64,000 bases of DNA from Bradyrhizobium sp. 141 (GCF_023074055.1 NZ_JADPKR010000103.1:186001-250000); one strand, 5' to 3'; shown: positions 18,199-27,557, counted from the first letter of the stretch. The notes: generated by a model not told the origin, from the letters alone. A program made the numbers and translations.

Positions 18199-20385
18199 AT
18201 GAACAAGCATGTTTCGCCGCGGCTCAACCGCCGCGCCTTCGTCATTGGCACGGCCGCAGTCGGTGCCGGCCTGGCCATCGGCCTCGACATTCCCTTCGGC
18301 GGCCCCGCCGTGGTCCGCGCCGCCGACGGCTCGCCCGAGATCGGCGCCTGGGTCGTGGTCAGGCCCGATGACACAGTCGTGATTCGCATCGCTCGCTCCG
18401 AAATGGGCCAGGGCTCGCTGACAGGCCTCGCCCAGCTCGTCGCCGAGGAGCTCGAATGCGATTGGACCAAGGTCACGACCGAATATCCGACACCCGGCCA
18501 GAGCGTCGCGCGCAAGCGTGTCTGGGGCGATTTCTCGACCGGCGGCAGCCGCGGCATCCGCTCCTCGCAGGACTATGTCCGTAAGGGCGGCGCCACCGCG
18601 CGCGTGATGCTGATCCAGGCCGCCGCCGACGGCTGGAAAGTGCCGGCCTCCGAATGCGCAGCCGCGAACAGCGTCATCACCCATACGCCCTCGGGGAAGA
18701 CCACGACCTACGGCAAGGTCGCCGAGGCTGCGGCAAAGCTGACGCCGCCGTCGGACGTCAAGCTGAAGGATCCGAAGGACTGGAAGCTGATCGGCAAGGG
18801 CGTGAAGCGGCTCGACACCGTCGACAAGACCACCGGCGCCATGATCTACGGCGCCGACGTCAAGCTGCCGGGCATGCTGAACGCCGCGATCAAGGACTGC
18901 CCGGTGTTCGGCGGCAAGTTGAAGAGTTTTGACGAAGCCAAGATCGCCGGTATGAAAGGCGTCAAGAAGGTCGTCAAGGTCGGTGATACCGCGGTCGCGG
19001 TCGTTGCCGACACCTGGTGGCACGCCAAGACCGCGCTGGAGGCGCTGCCGATCGTCTGGGACGAAGGCGACAACGCCAAAGTTTCCAGCGAGTCGATTGC
19101 GAAGTGGCTGGCCGAGGGCCTCGACGACAAGCAGCCGGCCTATGTCGGCAACAAGAACGGCGACGCCAAGGCGGCGATTGCCGGCGCGGCCAAGAAGGTC
19201 GAGGCCGTCTATAGCTATCCCTATCAGAACCACGCCACGATGGAGCCGATGAACGCCACCGCGCTCTACACCGCGGACCGATGCGAGGTCTGGTGCGGCA
19301 CGCAGAATGGCGAGGCGGCGTTTGCAGCGGTGCTGGAGGCTTCCGGCCTGCCGGCCGAGAAGTGCGACGTGCACAAGGTGATGCCAGGGGGCGGCTTCGG
19401 CCGGCGCGGTCAGACCGACTATGTCCGTCAGGCGGTCCTGATCGCCAAAGAGATGCCGGGCACGCCGATCAAGCTGTTGTGGTCGCGCGAAGAGGATATG
19501 GCACACGGCCGGTATCACCCCATCACCCAGTGCAAGATGACCGGCGCATTCGACGCCAACAACAATCTGGTCGCGTTGCACTACCGCCTGTCCGGGCAGT
19601 CGATCCTGTTCTCGCTTCGCCCCGAGGCGTTGCAGAACGGCATGGACCCGGCCGCATTCCAGGGCGTCGCCCAATCCGGCGAGGCCGCGTTCGGCTATTC
19701 GGTGCCGAACCTGTTGGTCGAGCACGCGATGCGCAACCCGCACGTTCCGCCCGGCTTCTGGCGCGGCGTCAACGTCAATCACAACGCGATCTACATGGAA
19801 TGCTTCATGGACGAGCTGGCCCAGGCCGCAGGCCAGGACCCGCTCGAATTCCGCCGCAAGCTGATGGGCAATCATCCCAAGCATCTGGCGGTGCTCAATG
19901 CGGTCGCCGAGAAGATCGGCTGGACCACGCCGGCGCCGCAGGGCGTCTATCGCGGCATTGCCCAGGTCATGGGCTATGGCAGCTATGTCGCCGGCGCCGC
20001 CGAAATCTCGGTGACCGACGGCAGCAAGATCAAGGTGCATCGCATCGTCGCCTCCACCGACCCCGGCTATGTCGTCAATCCGGCGCAGGTCGAGCGGCAG
20101 ATCGCGGGCTCCTTCGTCTATGGCCTCTCCGCGCTGTTCTACGGCGGCTGCACGGTCAAGGGCGGCAAGATCGAGCAAACCAACTTCGACACCTACAACT
20201 CGATGCGTATCAACGAGATGCCGAAGGTGGAATCGGTGATGGTGCCGAGCGGCGGGTTCTGGGGCGGTGTCGGCGAGCCGACCATCGGCGTTGCCGCGCC
20301 GGCCGTGCTCAACGCCTACTTCGCCGCGACGGGCAAGCGCATCCGCTCGGTGCCGCTGCGGGACCAGAACATCACCTTTGCCTAA
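18199..20385 (+). CDS. iorB: Isoquinoline 1-oxidoreductase-type molybdenum subunit
   Basis: 728 residues. The start has a twin-arginine signal (NRRAFVIGTAAVGAGLAIGL), so the enzyme is exported folded with its cofactor. Molybdopterin-binding motifs include GGGFGRRGQTDYV and the C-terminal GGVGEPTIGVAAPAVLNAYF, which holds the catalytic glutamate. The start ATG at 18199 follows AAGGAA. It forms a dimer or higher complex with the [2Fe-2S] subunit. Electrons probably go to a periplasmic acceptor such as a cytochrome c. No maturation (coxI/xdhC-type) gene is next to it in this window. Confidence 0.88.
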   Translation: MNKHVSPRLNRRAFVIGTAAVGAGLAIGLDIPFGGPAVVRAADGSPEIGAWVVVRPDDTVVIRIARSEMGQGSLTGLAQLVAEELECDWTKVTTEYPTPGQSVARKRVWGDFSTGGSRGIRSSQDYVRKGGATARVMLIQAAADGWKVPASECAAANSVITHTPSGKTTTYGKVAEAAAKLTPPSDVKLKDPKDWKLIGKGVKRLDTVDKTTGAMIYGADVKLPGMLNAAIKDCPVFGGKLKSFDEAKIAGMKGVKKVVKVGDTAVAVVADTWWHAKTALEALPIVWDEGDNAKVSSESIAKWLAEGLDDKQPAYVGNKNGDAKAAIAGAAKKVEAVYSYPYQNHATMEPMNATALYTADRCEVWCGTQNGEAAFAAVLEASGLPAEKCDVHKVMPGGGFGRRGQTDYVRQAVLIAKEMPGTPIKLLWSREEDMAHGRYHPITQCKMTGAFDANNNLVALHYRLSGQSILFSLRPEALQNGMDPAAFQGVAQSGEAAFGYSVPNLLVEHAMRNPHVPPGFWRGVNVNHNAIYMECFMDELAQAAGQDPLEFRRKLMGNHPKHLAVLNAVAEKIGWTTPAPQGVYRGIAQVMGYGSYVAGAAEISVTDGSKIKVHRIVASTDPGYVVNPAQVERQIAGSFVYGLSALFYGGCTVKGGKIEQTNFDTYNSMRINEMPKVESVMVPSGGFWGGVGEPTIGVAAPAVLNAYFAATGKRIRSVPLRDQNITFA

Positions 20386-20440
20386 GAGAGCGCTGCGGCT
20401 GCCTCAAATGCAGCCGCAGCATTTTTTCCGGACAAGACTC

Positions 20441-21712
20441 ATGAATGTGCCGGTGACACGGCGGGATGCCGTCCTCGGCATCACCGTCGCGGCCACATCG
20501 CTCTTCGCACCTTCGATCCTGCGCGCGCAATCGGCGGGCCGCATCGTCGTGGTCGGCGGCGGCTTTGGCGGCGCCGCCTGCGCCCGGGCACTCAAACGCG
20601 CCGATGCGAGATTGCAGGTCACGTTGATCGAGCCGAACAAGACCTTCATCTCCTGCCCGCTCAGCAACGCGGTGATCGCAGGCCTGCGCAAGATGGAGGC
20701 GCAGCAGTTTGGCTACGACAAGCTCGCGGCCGAAGGCATCACCGTCGTCGCTCAGGCCGCAACGGCCATCGACGCGCAAAAGCGTAGCGTGACGACGGCC
20801 GATGGCACGGCGTTTGGCTATGACCGCCTCGTGCTCTCCCCCGGCATCGACTTCCAGGTCGAAGCCCTGCCTGGCTATGACGACGCCGCATCGGAGAAGA
20901 TGCCGCATGCCTGGAAGGCCGGAGCCCAGACGCTTTTGCTGCGCAGGCAATTGGAGGCGATGGCGGACGGCGGCACCGTCGCCATTGCTATCCCGGCCAA
21001 TCCCTCGCGCTGCCCGCCTGCGCCTTACGAGCGCGCCAGCCTGATCGCGCATTACCTGAAGACGAACAAGCCACGCTCGAAAGTTCTGATCCTCGATGCC
21101 AAGGATAGTTTCTCCCAGCAGCGGCTGTTCGAGACAGCCTGGAAGGAGCTCTATGGCGACATGATCGAGCGCGTCTCGCTGTCGCAAGGCGGCCGCGTGA
21201 CTTCGGTCGATCCGGCGACCATGACGATCGTTACCGAGTTCGGCAACTACACGCCCGACGTCGCCAATGTCATCCCGCCGCAGCGTGCGGGACGCATCGG
21301 CGAGATCGCGGGCGCTACGGATGCGACCGGCTGGTGCCCGATCGATCCCATGTCCTTCGAGTCGAGGCTCGTCAGAAACATTCACGTCATCGGCGATGCC
21401 TGCCTTGGCGGCGGCATTCCCAAATCGGCATCCGCTGCAAGCGCGCAAGGCAAGGCCTGCGCCAGCGCAATCGTCAATCTACTCGCCGGACGCGCGCCGC
21501 AGGCGCCGCGGCTCACGGGTGTCTGCTACAACACCGTCGCCCCCGGTTACGGTTTTTCACTCGCCGGCAACTACCAGCCGAGAGGCGACATCTTCGCCGA
21601 GGTCGAGGGCGGCGCGACCAGCCCGGTCGATGCGCCGCGCGAATTGCGGGCGCGCGAGGCCGCGGAGACGGAGCGCTGGTTTGAAACCATCACGGCGGAT
21701 ACCTTTGGCTAG
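20441..21712 (+). CDS. Flavocytochrome c sulfide dehydrogenase-type flavoprotein (SoxF/FccB)
   Basis: 423 residues. A twin-arginine signal (TRRDAVLGITVAATSLFAP) precedes the FAD-binding motif RIVVVGGGFGGAACARAL. PNKTFISCPLSN contains the first redox cysteine, CPPAPYERASLIAHYLK the second, and GDACLGGGIPKSASAASAQG the flavin-binding end. In this family the flavoprotein oxidises sulfide to sulfur and passes electrons to a cytochrome c partner, which is not encoded beside it here. The ATG at 20441 gives the signal. It sits between the ior-type pair and the sox genes. Confidence 0.82.
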   Translation: MNVPVTRRDAVLGITVAATSLFAPSILRAQSAGRIVVVGGGFGGAACARALKRADARLQVTLIEPNKTFISCPLSNAVIAGLRKMEAQQFGYDKLAAEGITVVAQAATAIDAQKRSVTTADGTAFGYDRLVLSPGIDFQVEALPGYDDAASEKMPHAWKAGAQTLLLRRQLEAMADGGTVAIAIPANPSRCPPAPYERASLIAHYLKTNKPRSKVLILDAKDSFSQQRLFETAWKELYGDMIERVSLSQGGRVTSVDPATMTIVTEFGNYTPDVANVIPPQRAGRIGEIAGATDATGWCPIDPMSFESRLVRNIHVIGDACLGGGIPKSASAASAQGKACASAIVNLLAGRAPQAPRLTGVCYNTVAPGYGFSLAGNYQPRGDIFAEVEGGATSPVDAPRELRAREAAETERWFETITADTFG

Positions 21713-21751
21713 AGCAATGATGGGACCAAGCCGTCGCCACCAACGCAGTGC

Positions 21752-21872
21752 GCCCCCTCCCCCGCCTGCGGGGGAGGGCTGGGGAGAGGGTGCCTCCACT
21801 CGCGAGAACCCCCAAGAGGAAAGAGCCCTCACCCGGCGCTGCGCGCCGACCTCTCCCGCAAGCGGGAGAGGT
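21752..21872. repeat. Palindromic repeat, family A copy 2
   Basis: CCCCCTCCCCCGCCTGCGGG starts the left hairpin and CCTCTCCCGCAAGCGGGAGAGG forms the right hairpin, with CACCCGGCGCTGCGCG between. It ends only 22 bases before the apparent start of soxX and separates that gene from the flavoprotein gene. Confidence 0.75.
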
Positions 21873-21894
21873 CAGTGGAGTTCGCCGCGGCGCT

Positions 21895-22349
21895 ATGCGC
21901 CCCATCCGATATCTGCGATTGCTGTATTCATCGCAGCGAGCCTCGCCCTCTCCTCGCATATCAAGGCGGACGAGCTCGCGCGCTACACAATCATCGGCGA
22001 TGGCATTCCAGCCTCGCTCACGGGATCGCCCGGTGATGCCGCCCGCGGGCGCTCACTGGTGCTCGCGCGCACGACGACCTGCATCCTCTGCCATTCCGGG
22101 CCCTTTCCGGAGACGCGGTTCCAGGGAGATCTCGCGCCCGACCTCGCCGGCGCCGGGAACCGATGGACGGTGAGCCAGTTGCGGCTTCGACTGGTCGATG
22201 CGTCGCGTTTCAACGCACAGACCATCATGCCGTCCTATTATCGCAACGACGGCCTCGTGCGCGTCGGACGTAACTTCGCCGGCAAGCCGATATTGTCGGC
22301 TGCGGAGATCGAGGACATCGTGGCCTTTCTTGCAACGCTTGGCGACTAG
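21895..22349 (+). CDS. soxX: Sulfur-oxidation cytochrome SoxX, apparently frameshifted at the 5' end
   Basis: Mono-heme c-type cytochrome that pairs with SoxA. The heme motif is CILCH and the distal methionine lies in TIMPSYYRN, as in SoxX. The main frame has no ATG, GTG or TTG between the repeat and the signal peptide. An ATG at 21895 in another frame reads MRPIRYLRLL, and one extra base near 21924 would join it to VFIAASLALSSHIKA to make a perfect signal peptide. The alternative is an in-frame ATG at 21717 that would translate through the palindromic repeat. So the gene is either truly frameshifted, wrongly sequenced, or uses an odd start. Coordinates assume the ATG at 21895. Confidence 0.75.
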
Positions 22350-22357
22350 GACTGCTC

Positions 22358-22825
22358 ATGCCAACCACCCGACGACAATTCCTAAGCCTTGCGGGAGGCA
22401 TCACTGCCGCCGGAACGATCCCGATCGTCACCCTGCGTCCACTTCAAGCCACGCCCGCGATGCTCAATACCGCGATCCGCAATGTCGTCGGCGAAGCGCA
22501 ATTGCGCACCGGCAGGGTGAAGCTCGACATTCCGCCACTGGTCGAGAACGGCAATACGGTGCCGATGACGGTGAGCGTCGCAAGCGCGATGACGGCCGAT
22601 GACCACGTCAAGAGCATCCACGTCTTCAACGAGAAGAACCCGCAGCCGAACATCGCCAATTTCCATCTCGGACCCTCCTCCGGCCGCCCCCAGGTCTCGA
22701 CCCGGATCCGGCTCGCCGACACCCAGAAGGTGGTCGCGATCGCCCGCCTGTCCGACGACACGTTCTGGCAGGTTGCCGCCGAAATCGTCGTGACGCTGGC
22801 CGCCTGCACCGAGGAGATGAACTGA
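22358..22825 (+). CDS. soxY: Thiosulfate-oxidation carrier SoxY
   Basis: 155 residues with a twin-arginine signal (TTRRQFLSLAGG), as expected since SoxYZ is exported as a folded complex. The domain matches SoxY (VPMTVSVASAMT, VKSIHVFNEKNPQPNIANF). SoxY carries sulfur intermediates on a cysteine in a flexible GGCGG tail. Here the tail reads TLAACTEEMN: the cysteine remains, but the glycines are gone and extra residues follow. Its stop overlaps the start of soxZ by one base. Whether it still works as a carrier is uncertain. Confidence 0.85.
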   Translation: MPTTRRQFLSLAGGITAAGTIPIVTLRPLQATPAMLNTAIRNVVGEAQLRTGRVKLDIPPLVENGNTVPMTVSVASAMTADDHVKSIHVFNEKNPQPNIANFHLGPSSGRPQVSTRIRLADTQKVVAIARLSDDTFWQVAAEIVVTLAACTEEMN

Positions 22826-23142
22826 TGTCAGCACTGATCAACGTTCCGGCAAAGGTCAGACGCGGCGACGTCATCGAGATCCGGACGCTGACCTCGCACA
22901 TCATGGAAACCGGCTTTCGCCACACCGTGGACGGGAAGCTCGTGCCGCGCGACATCATCACCAGCTTCACCTGCCGCTACAACGGCGCCGAGATCTTTCG
23001 CGCCGATCTGTTTCCGGCGATCGCGGCCAATCCTTATCTATCGTTCTTCACGGTCGCCAAGGAGAGCGGCAAGTTCGAATTCGAATGGATCGGCGACAAC
23101 GGCTATTCGTCGACCGCATCGGCATCGATCATTGTCGAATGA
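22825..23142 (+). CDS. soxZ: Sulfur-oxidation protein SoxZ
   Basis: 105-residue partner that forms the SoxYZ heterodimer and is exported with SoxY, having no signal of its own. The family features are RRGDVIEIRTLTSHIMETG and the end FEFEWIGDNGYSSTASASI. The start is in the TGATG overlap with soxY, and the end overlaps soxA by four bases (ATGA), so the three proteins are translationally coupled. Confidence 0.92.
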   Translation: MSALINVPAKVRRGDVIEIRTLTSHIMETGFRHTVDGKLVPRDIITSFTCRYNGAEIFRADLFPAIAANPYLSFFTVAKESGKFEFEWIGDNGYSSTASASIIVE

Positions 23143-23918
23143 GCGTTTGGCGCGCTATAGCAGCGGCGGCATTGTTCGCCGCGGCCCCTGCCCTGCTCGC
23201 CGGTGAAATCCCGCCCGATGCGCACCGGTCCGGCTATTCGTTCATGGGGCCCGACACGCGCGCGATGCAGGATGACGACACGGCTAATCCGGGCATGCTG
23301 TTCGTGCTGGACGGCGAGGCGCTATGGGGAAAGAAGACCGGCAATGCCGAAAAGGCCTGCGCGGATTGCCATGGCGATGCGCGCACCAGCATGAATGGCG
23401 TCGCCGCACGCTACCCCGCCTTCGACAAGCCCCTGGGGCGCCCCGTTACGCTCGACCAGCGCATCAACCTCTGCCGGGCCAATCATCAGCTGGCTACGCC
23501 TTTGCCTTACGAGAGCCGCGATCTCCTGGCGCTGTCCGCCTTCGTCGCTCACCAATCGCGCGGCATCCCGATCACGGCCGGCGACGATCCAAACCTCAAG
23601 CCCTTTGTGGACCAAGGCCGCAACCTCTTCATGCAACGGGAGGGTCAGCTCAACCTCGCCTGCACCAATTGCCACGACGACAATTTCGACAAGCGCCTGG
23701 CGGGCGCGCCGGTCACGCAAGGACAGCCGACCGGCTATCCGCTCTACCGGCTGGAATGGCAAACGCTGGGATCGCTGGAACGGCGGCTGCGCAGCTGCAT
23801 GAGCGGCGTCCGCGCCCAGGCCTATGATTACGGCTCGCCCGAGCTGGTTGCACTCGAGCTCTATCTGATGTCGCGGGCGCGCGGCCTGCCAGTGGAGACG
23901 CCGGCGGTGCGGCCCTGA
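23139..23918 (+). CDS. soxA: Sulfur-oxidation diheme cytochrome SoxA
   Basis: 259 residues with a Sec signal (WRAIAAAALFAAAPALLAG). Two heme c motifs are visible, CADCH and CTNCH, so this is a diheme form. The conserved cysteine ligand lies in LRSCMSGVRAQAYDYGSPEL, followed by VALELYLMSRA. SoxAX links thiosulfate oxidatively to SoxYZ. The start overlaps soxZ by four bases. The cluster has no soxB, soxC or soxD in this window, which full thiosulfate oxidation needs. Confidence 0.9.
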   Translation: MSVWRAIAAAALFAAAPALLAGEIPPDAHRSGYSFMGPDTRAMQDDDTANPGMLFVLDGEALWGKKTGNAEKACADCHGDARTSMNGVAARYPAFDKPLGRPVTLDQRINLCRANHQLATPLPYESRDLLALSAFVAHQSRGIPITAGDDPNLKPFVDQGRNLFMQREGQLNLACTNCHDDNFDKRLAGAPVTQGQPTGYPLYRLEWQTLGSLERRLRSCMSGVRAQAYDYGSPELVALELYLMSRARGLPVETPAVRP

Positions 23919-23997
23919 TCGTCGATTAGGGCTAGGCAGGCGTGGAACGGCCGCTAGTATCCCTCCCAAAGAAAATGAATTAGAGGGAGGGACTAAA

Positions 23998-25323
23998 TTG
24001 GCCAACCACACCATCTCGCGCCGCACGCTGCTAGCGGGTACCGCCGCGGCCGGCGCACTCGGCCTGACCGGTTTGCCGGCGCGCGCCGAGGTCAACTGGA
24101 AGAAATACGCCGGGACCAAGCTGGAGGTGATCCTCGCCAAGGGCCCGCGCGGCGACAACCTGCAAAAGAACATCAAGGAGTTCACGGATCTCACCGGCAT
24201 CCAGGTCGAATCCGAGCAGATTCCTGAACAGCAGCAGCGCCAGAAGGTCGTGATCGAGCTCACCTCGGGCCGGCCGAGCTTCGACGTCGTCCATCTCAGC
24301 TATCACGTGCAGAAGCGGCAGTTCGAGAAAGCCGGCTGGCTCGCCGACATGACGCCCTTCATGAAGGATCCGGCACTGACCGCGCCCGATCTCGTCGAGG
24401 GCGATTTCTCGGCCGCAGGTCTGCAATACGCCAAGAACGACAAGGGCCAGATGCTGTCGCTGCCCTGGTCGGTCGATTATTTCATCCTCTACTACAACAA
24501 GGAGCTGTTCCAGAAGAAGGGCGTCGCTGTCCCCAAGACGCTGGACGAGATGGTCGCCGCAGCCGAAAAGCTCACCGACGCCAAGGACGGCACCTACGGC
24601 TTCGTCGGGCGAGGCCTGCGCAACGCCAACATGACCCTGTGGACCAACTTCTTCCTCAACTATGGCGGCGAATTCCTCGACGCCAAGGGCAACATCCTCA
24701 CGGATGGTCCGGAAGCCGTCGCGGCGACAAAACTCTATCAGACGCTGCTGACGAAGGTGGCCCCGCCCGGCGTCGCCGGCTTCAACTGGATGGAGTCGAT
24801 GGCCTCGTTCACGCAAGGCCGCTCCGCGATGTGGATCGACGGCGTCGGCTGGGCGCCGCCGCTGGAGGATCCCGCCGCCTCGCGCGTGGTCGGCAAGGTC
24901 GGTTATACCGTCGTGCCGGCCGGACCGAAGGGGCAATATTCAGCGACCTATGGCGACGGCATCGGCATTGCCGCCGCAAGCAAGAACAAGGAAGCCGCCT
25001 ATCTGCTGTGCCAATGGGCGGTCTCGAAGCAGCAGGGCGCGCGGCTGTTGCAGGCCGGCGGCGGCGTACCGTTCCGCAACTCGATCCTGAACGATGCGGA
25101 GGTCCAGAGCGGCGTGAAGATGCCCAAGGAATGGCTGCAATCGGTGATCGATTCCGCCAAGATCAGCAAGCTGGGCCTTCCCGTCGTCATCCCAGTCGCA
25201 GAATTCCGCGATCTCGTCGGCGCCGCGCTGACCTCGACACTGTCGGGCGCCGATCCCGCTACCGAGCTGAAGAAGGCGCACGAACAGTACCGGCCGATCC
25301 TGGAGCGCAGCGAAAAGGCGTGA
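23998..25323 (+). CDS. ABC transporter sugar-type substrate-binding protein
   Basis: 441 residues with a TTG start placed after the very strong GAGGGAGGG site at 23982-23990. The signal contains SRRTLLAGTAAAGALGLTG, so export may use the Tat path. The mature protein has the family-1 extracellular solute-binding fold (LSLPWSVDYFILYYNKELF, MWIDGVGWAPPLEDP). It delivers a sugar or related polyol to the two permeases encoded directly downstream with overlapping ends. The substrate cannot be deduced from sequence alone. Confidence 0.88.
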   Translation: MANHTISRRTLLAGTAAAGALGLTGLPARAEVNWKKYAGTKLEVILAKGPRGDNLQKNIKEFTDLTGIQVESEQIPEQQQRQKVVIELTSGRPSFDVVHLSYHVQKRQFEKAGWLADMTPFMKDPALTAPDLVEGDFSAAGLQYAKNDKGQMLSLPWSVDYFILYYNKELFQKKGVAVPKTLDEMVAAAEKLTDAKDGTYGFVGRGLRNANMTLWTNFFLNYGGEFLDAKGNILTDGPEAVAATKLYQTLLTKVAPPGVAGFNWMESMASFTQGRSAMWIDGVGWAPPLEDPAASRVVGKVGYTVVPAGPKGQYSATYGDGIGIAAASKNKEAAYLLCQWAVSKQQGARLLQAGGGVPFRNSILNDAEVQSGVKMPKEWLQSVIDSAKISKLGLPVVIPVAEFRDLVGAALTSTLSGADPATELKKAHEQYRPILERSEKA

Positions 25324-26258
25324 GCACGTTGACACAATCGACTCCGGCCGCGGCACGGTCCGATGCCGCGCCGGAGAAGGCCTTGCGGCCACCGTCCTAC
25401 TGGCCGTTCGTGGTGCCGGCGCTGGTCGTCGTGCTCGCCATCATCATCTTCCCGTGGGTCTTCACCATCTGGATGAGCCTGAACGAGTGGAAGGTCGGCT
25501 CGGCGACTACCTTCGTCGGGTTCTCCAACTATCTGCGGCTGACGAGCGATCCCCGCTTCCTCGAGGCAGTCGGCCACACCATGGTCTACACCGTGCTGTC
25601 GGTGGTGCTGCCGCTGGCGCTCGGCACGCTCGCTGCCGTGGTGTTTCACCAGAAATTTCCCGGCCGCGGTTTTCTGCGCGGTATTTTCATCATGCCGATG
25701 ATGGCGACGCCGGTGGCGATCGCGCTGGTCTGGACCATGATGTTCCATCCGCAGCTCGGCGTGCTCAACTATCTGCTGTCGCTGGTCGGGATCCCCGCGC
25801 AGCTCTGGGTCTTCCACCCCGCCACCGTCATTCCCTCGCTGGTGCTGGTCGAGACCTGGCAATGGACGCCGCTGGTGATGCTGATCGTGCTCGGGGGCCT
25901 CGCCGCGATCCCGACCGAGCCCTACGAGAGCGCGCAGATCGACGGCGCCAGCTTCTGGCAGGTGTTCCGTTTCATCACCCTGCCGCTGATCATGCCGTTC
26001 CTGTTCATCGCCGGCATGATCCGCATGATCGACGCCGTGAAAAGCTTCGACATCATCTTCGCGATCACGCAAGGCGGACCGGGCTCGGCGTCGGAGACGA
26101 TCAACATCTATCTCTACAGCGTCGCCTTCACCTATTACGATCTCGGCTACGGCTCGGCGATCGCGGTGGTGTTCTTCCTGCTGATCGTCCTGCTCGCGGC
26201 AGTGATGCTCTACGCCCGCCAGCGCATGCTGTGGACCGAGATCGCGAGCCGCGCATGA
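25320..26258 (+). CDS. ABC transporter permease, MalF/UgpA type
   Basis: 312 residues, about six membrane helices. The cytoplasmic EAA loop that contacts the ATPase is EPYESAQIDGASFWQVFRFI. GPGSASETINIYLYSVAF is typical of the first permease of sugar importers. The GTG start overlaps the stop of the binding-protein gene by four bases (GTGA), so it is translationally coupled. Confidence 0.88.
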   Translation: MSTLTQSTPAAARSDAAPEKALRPPSYWPFVVPALVVVLAIIIFPWVFTIWMSLNEWKVGSATTFVGFSNYLRLTSDPRFLEAVGHTMVYTVLSVVLPLALGTLAAVVFHQKFPGRGFLRGIFIMPMMATPVAIALVWTMMFHPQLGVLNYLLSLVGIPAQLWVFHPATVIPSLVLVETWQWTPLVMLIVLGGLAAIPTEPYESAQIDGASFWQVFRFITLPLIMPFLFIAGMIRMIDAVKSFDIIFAITQGGPGSASETINIYLYSVAFTYYDLGYGSAIAVVFFLLIVLLAAVMLYARQRMLWTEIASRA

Positions 26259-27094
26259 CCTCAAGTCAAATCAACCTACGTCAGATCGTCGGCCAGATCG
26301 GCCTCTGGCTTTCGGTGTTCGTCATCGTGTCGCCGGCCATCCTGTTCTTCCTCTGGATGGCATCGCTGTCGCTCAAGTTCGAGGTCGACAACGCGGCCTA
26401 TCCGCCGGTGTTCATCCCCGATCGTATCGCCTGGAAGAACTATGCCGACGTCCTCGCCTCCAACCGCTTCCTGACCTATTTCGTCAACAGCCTGATCGTG
26501 ACAGGTAGCGCCACCGCGCTGGCGTTGATCGTCGGCGTCCCCGCCGGCTACGGCATCGCGCGCATGGCCGCGCATAAATCCGCGATCGTAATCCTGATCG
26601 CCCGCATCACGCCGGGCCTGTCCTACCTGATCCCGCTGTTCCTGCTGTTTCAGTGGCTGGGATTGCTCGGCACGCTGGTACCGCAGATCATCATCCACCT
26701 CGTCGTGACGGTGCCGATCGTGATCTGGATCATGATCGGCTATTTCGAGACGACACCGATGGAGCTGGAGGAAGCCGCCCTGATCGACGGCGCCGGCCGC
26801 TGGCAGGTGTTCCGCCATGTCGCGCTGCCGATCGCGCGGCCGGGCATCGCGGTCGCCTTCATCCTGGCCGTGATCTTCTCGTGGAACAACTTTGTGTTCG
26901 GCATCGTTCTGGCCGGGCGCGAGACCCGCACCCTGCCCGTCGCCGTGTACAACATGATCTCGTTCGACCAGTTGAGCTGGGGACCGCTCGCCGCCGCTGC
27001 GCTGATCGTCACCTTCCCGGTGCTGCTCCTGACAGTGCTGGCGCAGCGGCAGATCGTCGCCGGGCTGACGGCGGGAGCCGTCAAGGGCGGCTAA
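26255..27094 (+). CDS. ABC transporter permease, MalG/UgpE type
   Basis: 279 residues, about six membrane helices. The EAA loop is MELEEAALIDGAGRWQVFRH. The start ATG overlaps the stop of the first permease by four bases. No ATP-binding gene follows; the next gene is an unrelated small protein, so the ATPase must be encoded elsewhere or shared with another importer. Confidence 0.88.
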   Translation: MTSSQINLRQIVGQIGLWLSVFVIVSPAILFFLWMASLSLKFEVDNAAYPPVFIPDRIAWKNYADVLASNRFLTYFVNSLIVTGSATALALIVGVPAGYGIARMAAHKSAIVILIARITPGLSYLIPLFLLFQWLGLLGTLVPQIIIHLVVTVPIVIWIMIGYFETTPMELEEAALIDGAGRWQVFRHVALPIARPGIAVAFILAVIFSWNNFVFGIVLAGRETRTLPVAVYNMISFDQLSWGPLAAAALIVTFPVLLLTVLAQRQIVAGLTAGAVKGG

Positions 27095-27191
27095 ACTGCG
27101 CGACGGGAATCGTCCGCCCGAAGAGCCTGTCCGGCACCGTCCTGATGTGCTTTGATGCGTGTGGCAGGGACTGAGACGCATAGGTGCCCTG

Positions 27192-27488
27192 ATGTACATG
27201 TTCGTTCGAAAGTACACCAAGGTTCGCTCGGTTGCGGACGCCGCTCGCCGTGCCAAGAGCGGCATCGGTCACATCCTGAGGGAATCGCCCGGTTTCAGAT
27301 CCTATTACGTGCTGGACGGAGGCGACGGCGTCGGCGTCGCCGTGATGATATTCGAGGACCGCGAGAGCGCCAATGCGGCGAACGACAAAGTGCTGGGTTT
27401 CGTTCAGGCAAGCCTGCCCGACCTCAATCTTGGAGACCCCGAGATCATCGCCGGGGACGTTCTGGTAAGTATGGAATCCAGTGCGTAA
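27192..27488 (+). CDS. Small dimeric alpha/beta-barrel-like protein
   Basis: 98 residues from the ATG at 27192 (MYMFVRKYTKVRSVADAARR); the frame opens at 27159. The pattern of strand, helix with ESPGFRSYYVLD, strand with VAVMIFEDRESANAANDK and a last strand looks like the antibiotic-biosynthesis-monooxygenase or REDY-type ferredoxin-like fold. No catalytic residue set can be named. It follows the ABC permease by about 100 bases and may be transcribed alone. Confidence 0.65.
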   Translation: MYMFVRKYTKVRSVADAARRAKSGIGHILRESPGFRSYYVLDGGDGVGVAVMIFEDRESANAANDKVLGFVQASLPDLNLGDPEIIAGDVLVSMESSA

Positions 27489-27557
27489 GTTTCGGTAGGG
27501 GTAGAATGCGCCGGACGACGCGATGCCGTCCGGCCGCAGATTCTTGTTGCCCCAGGT

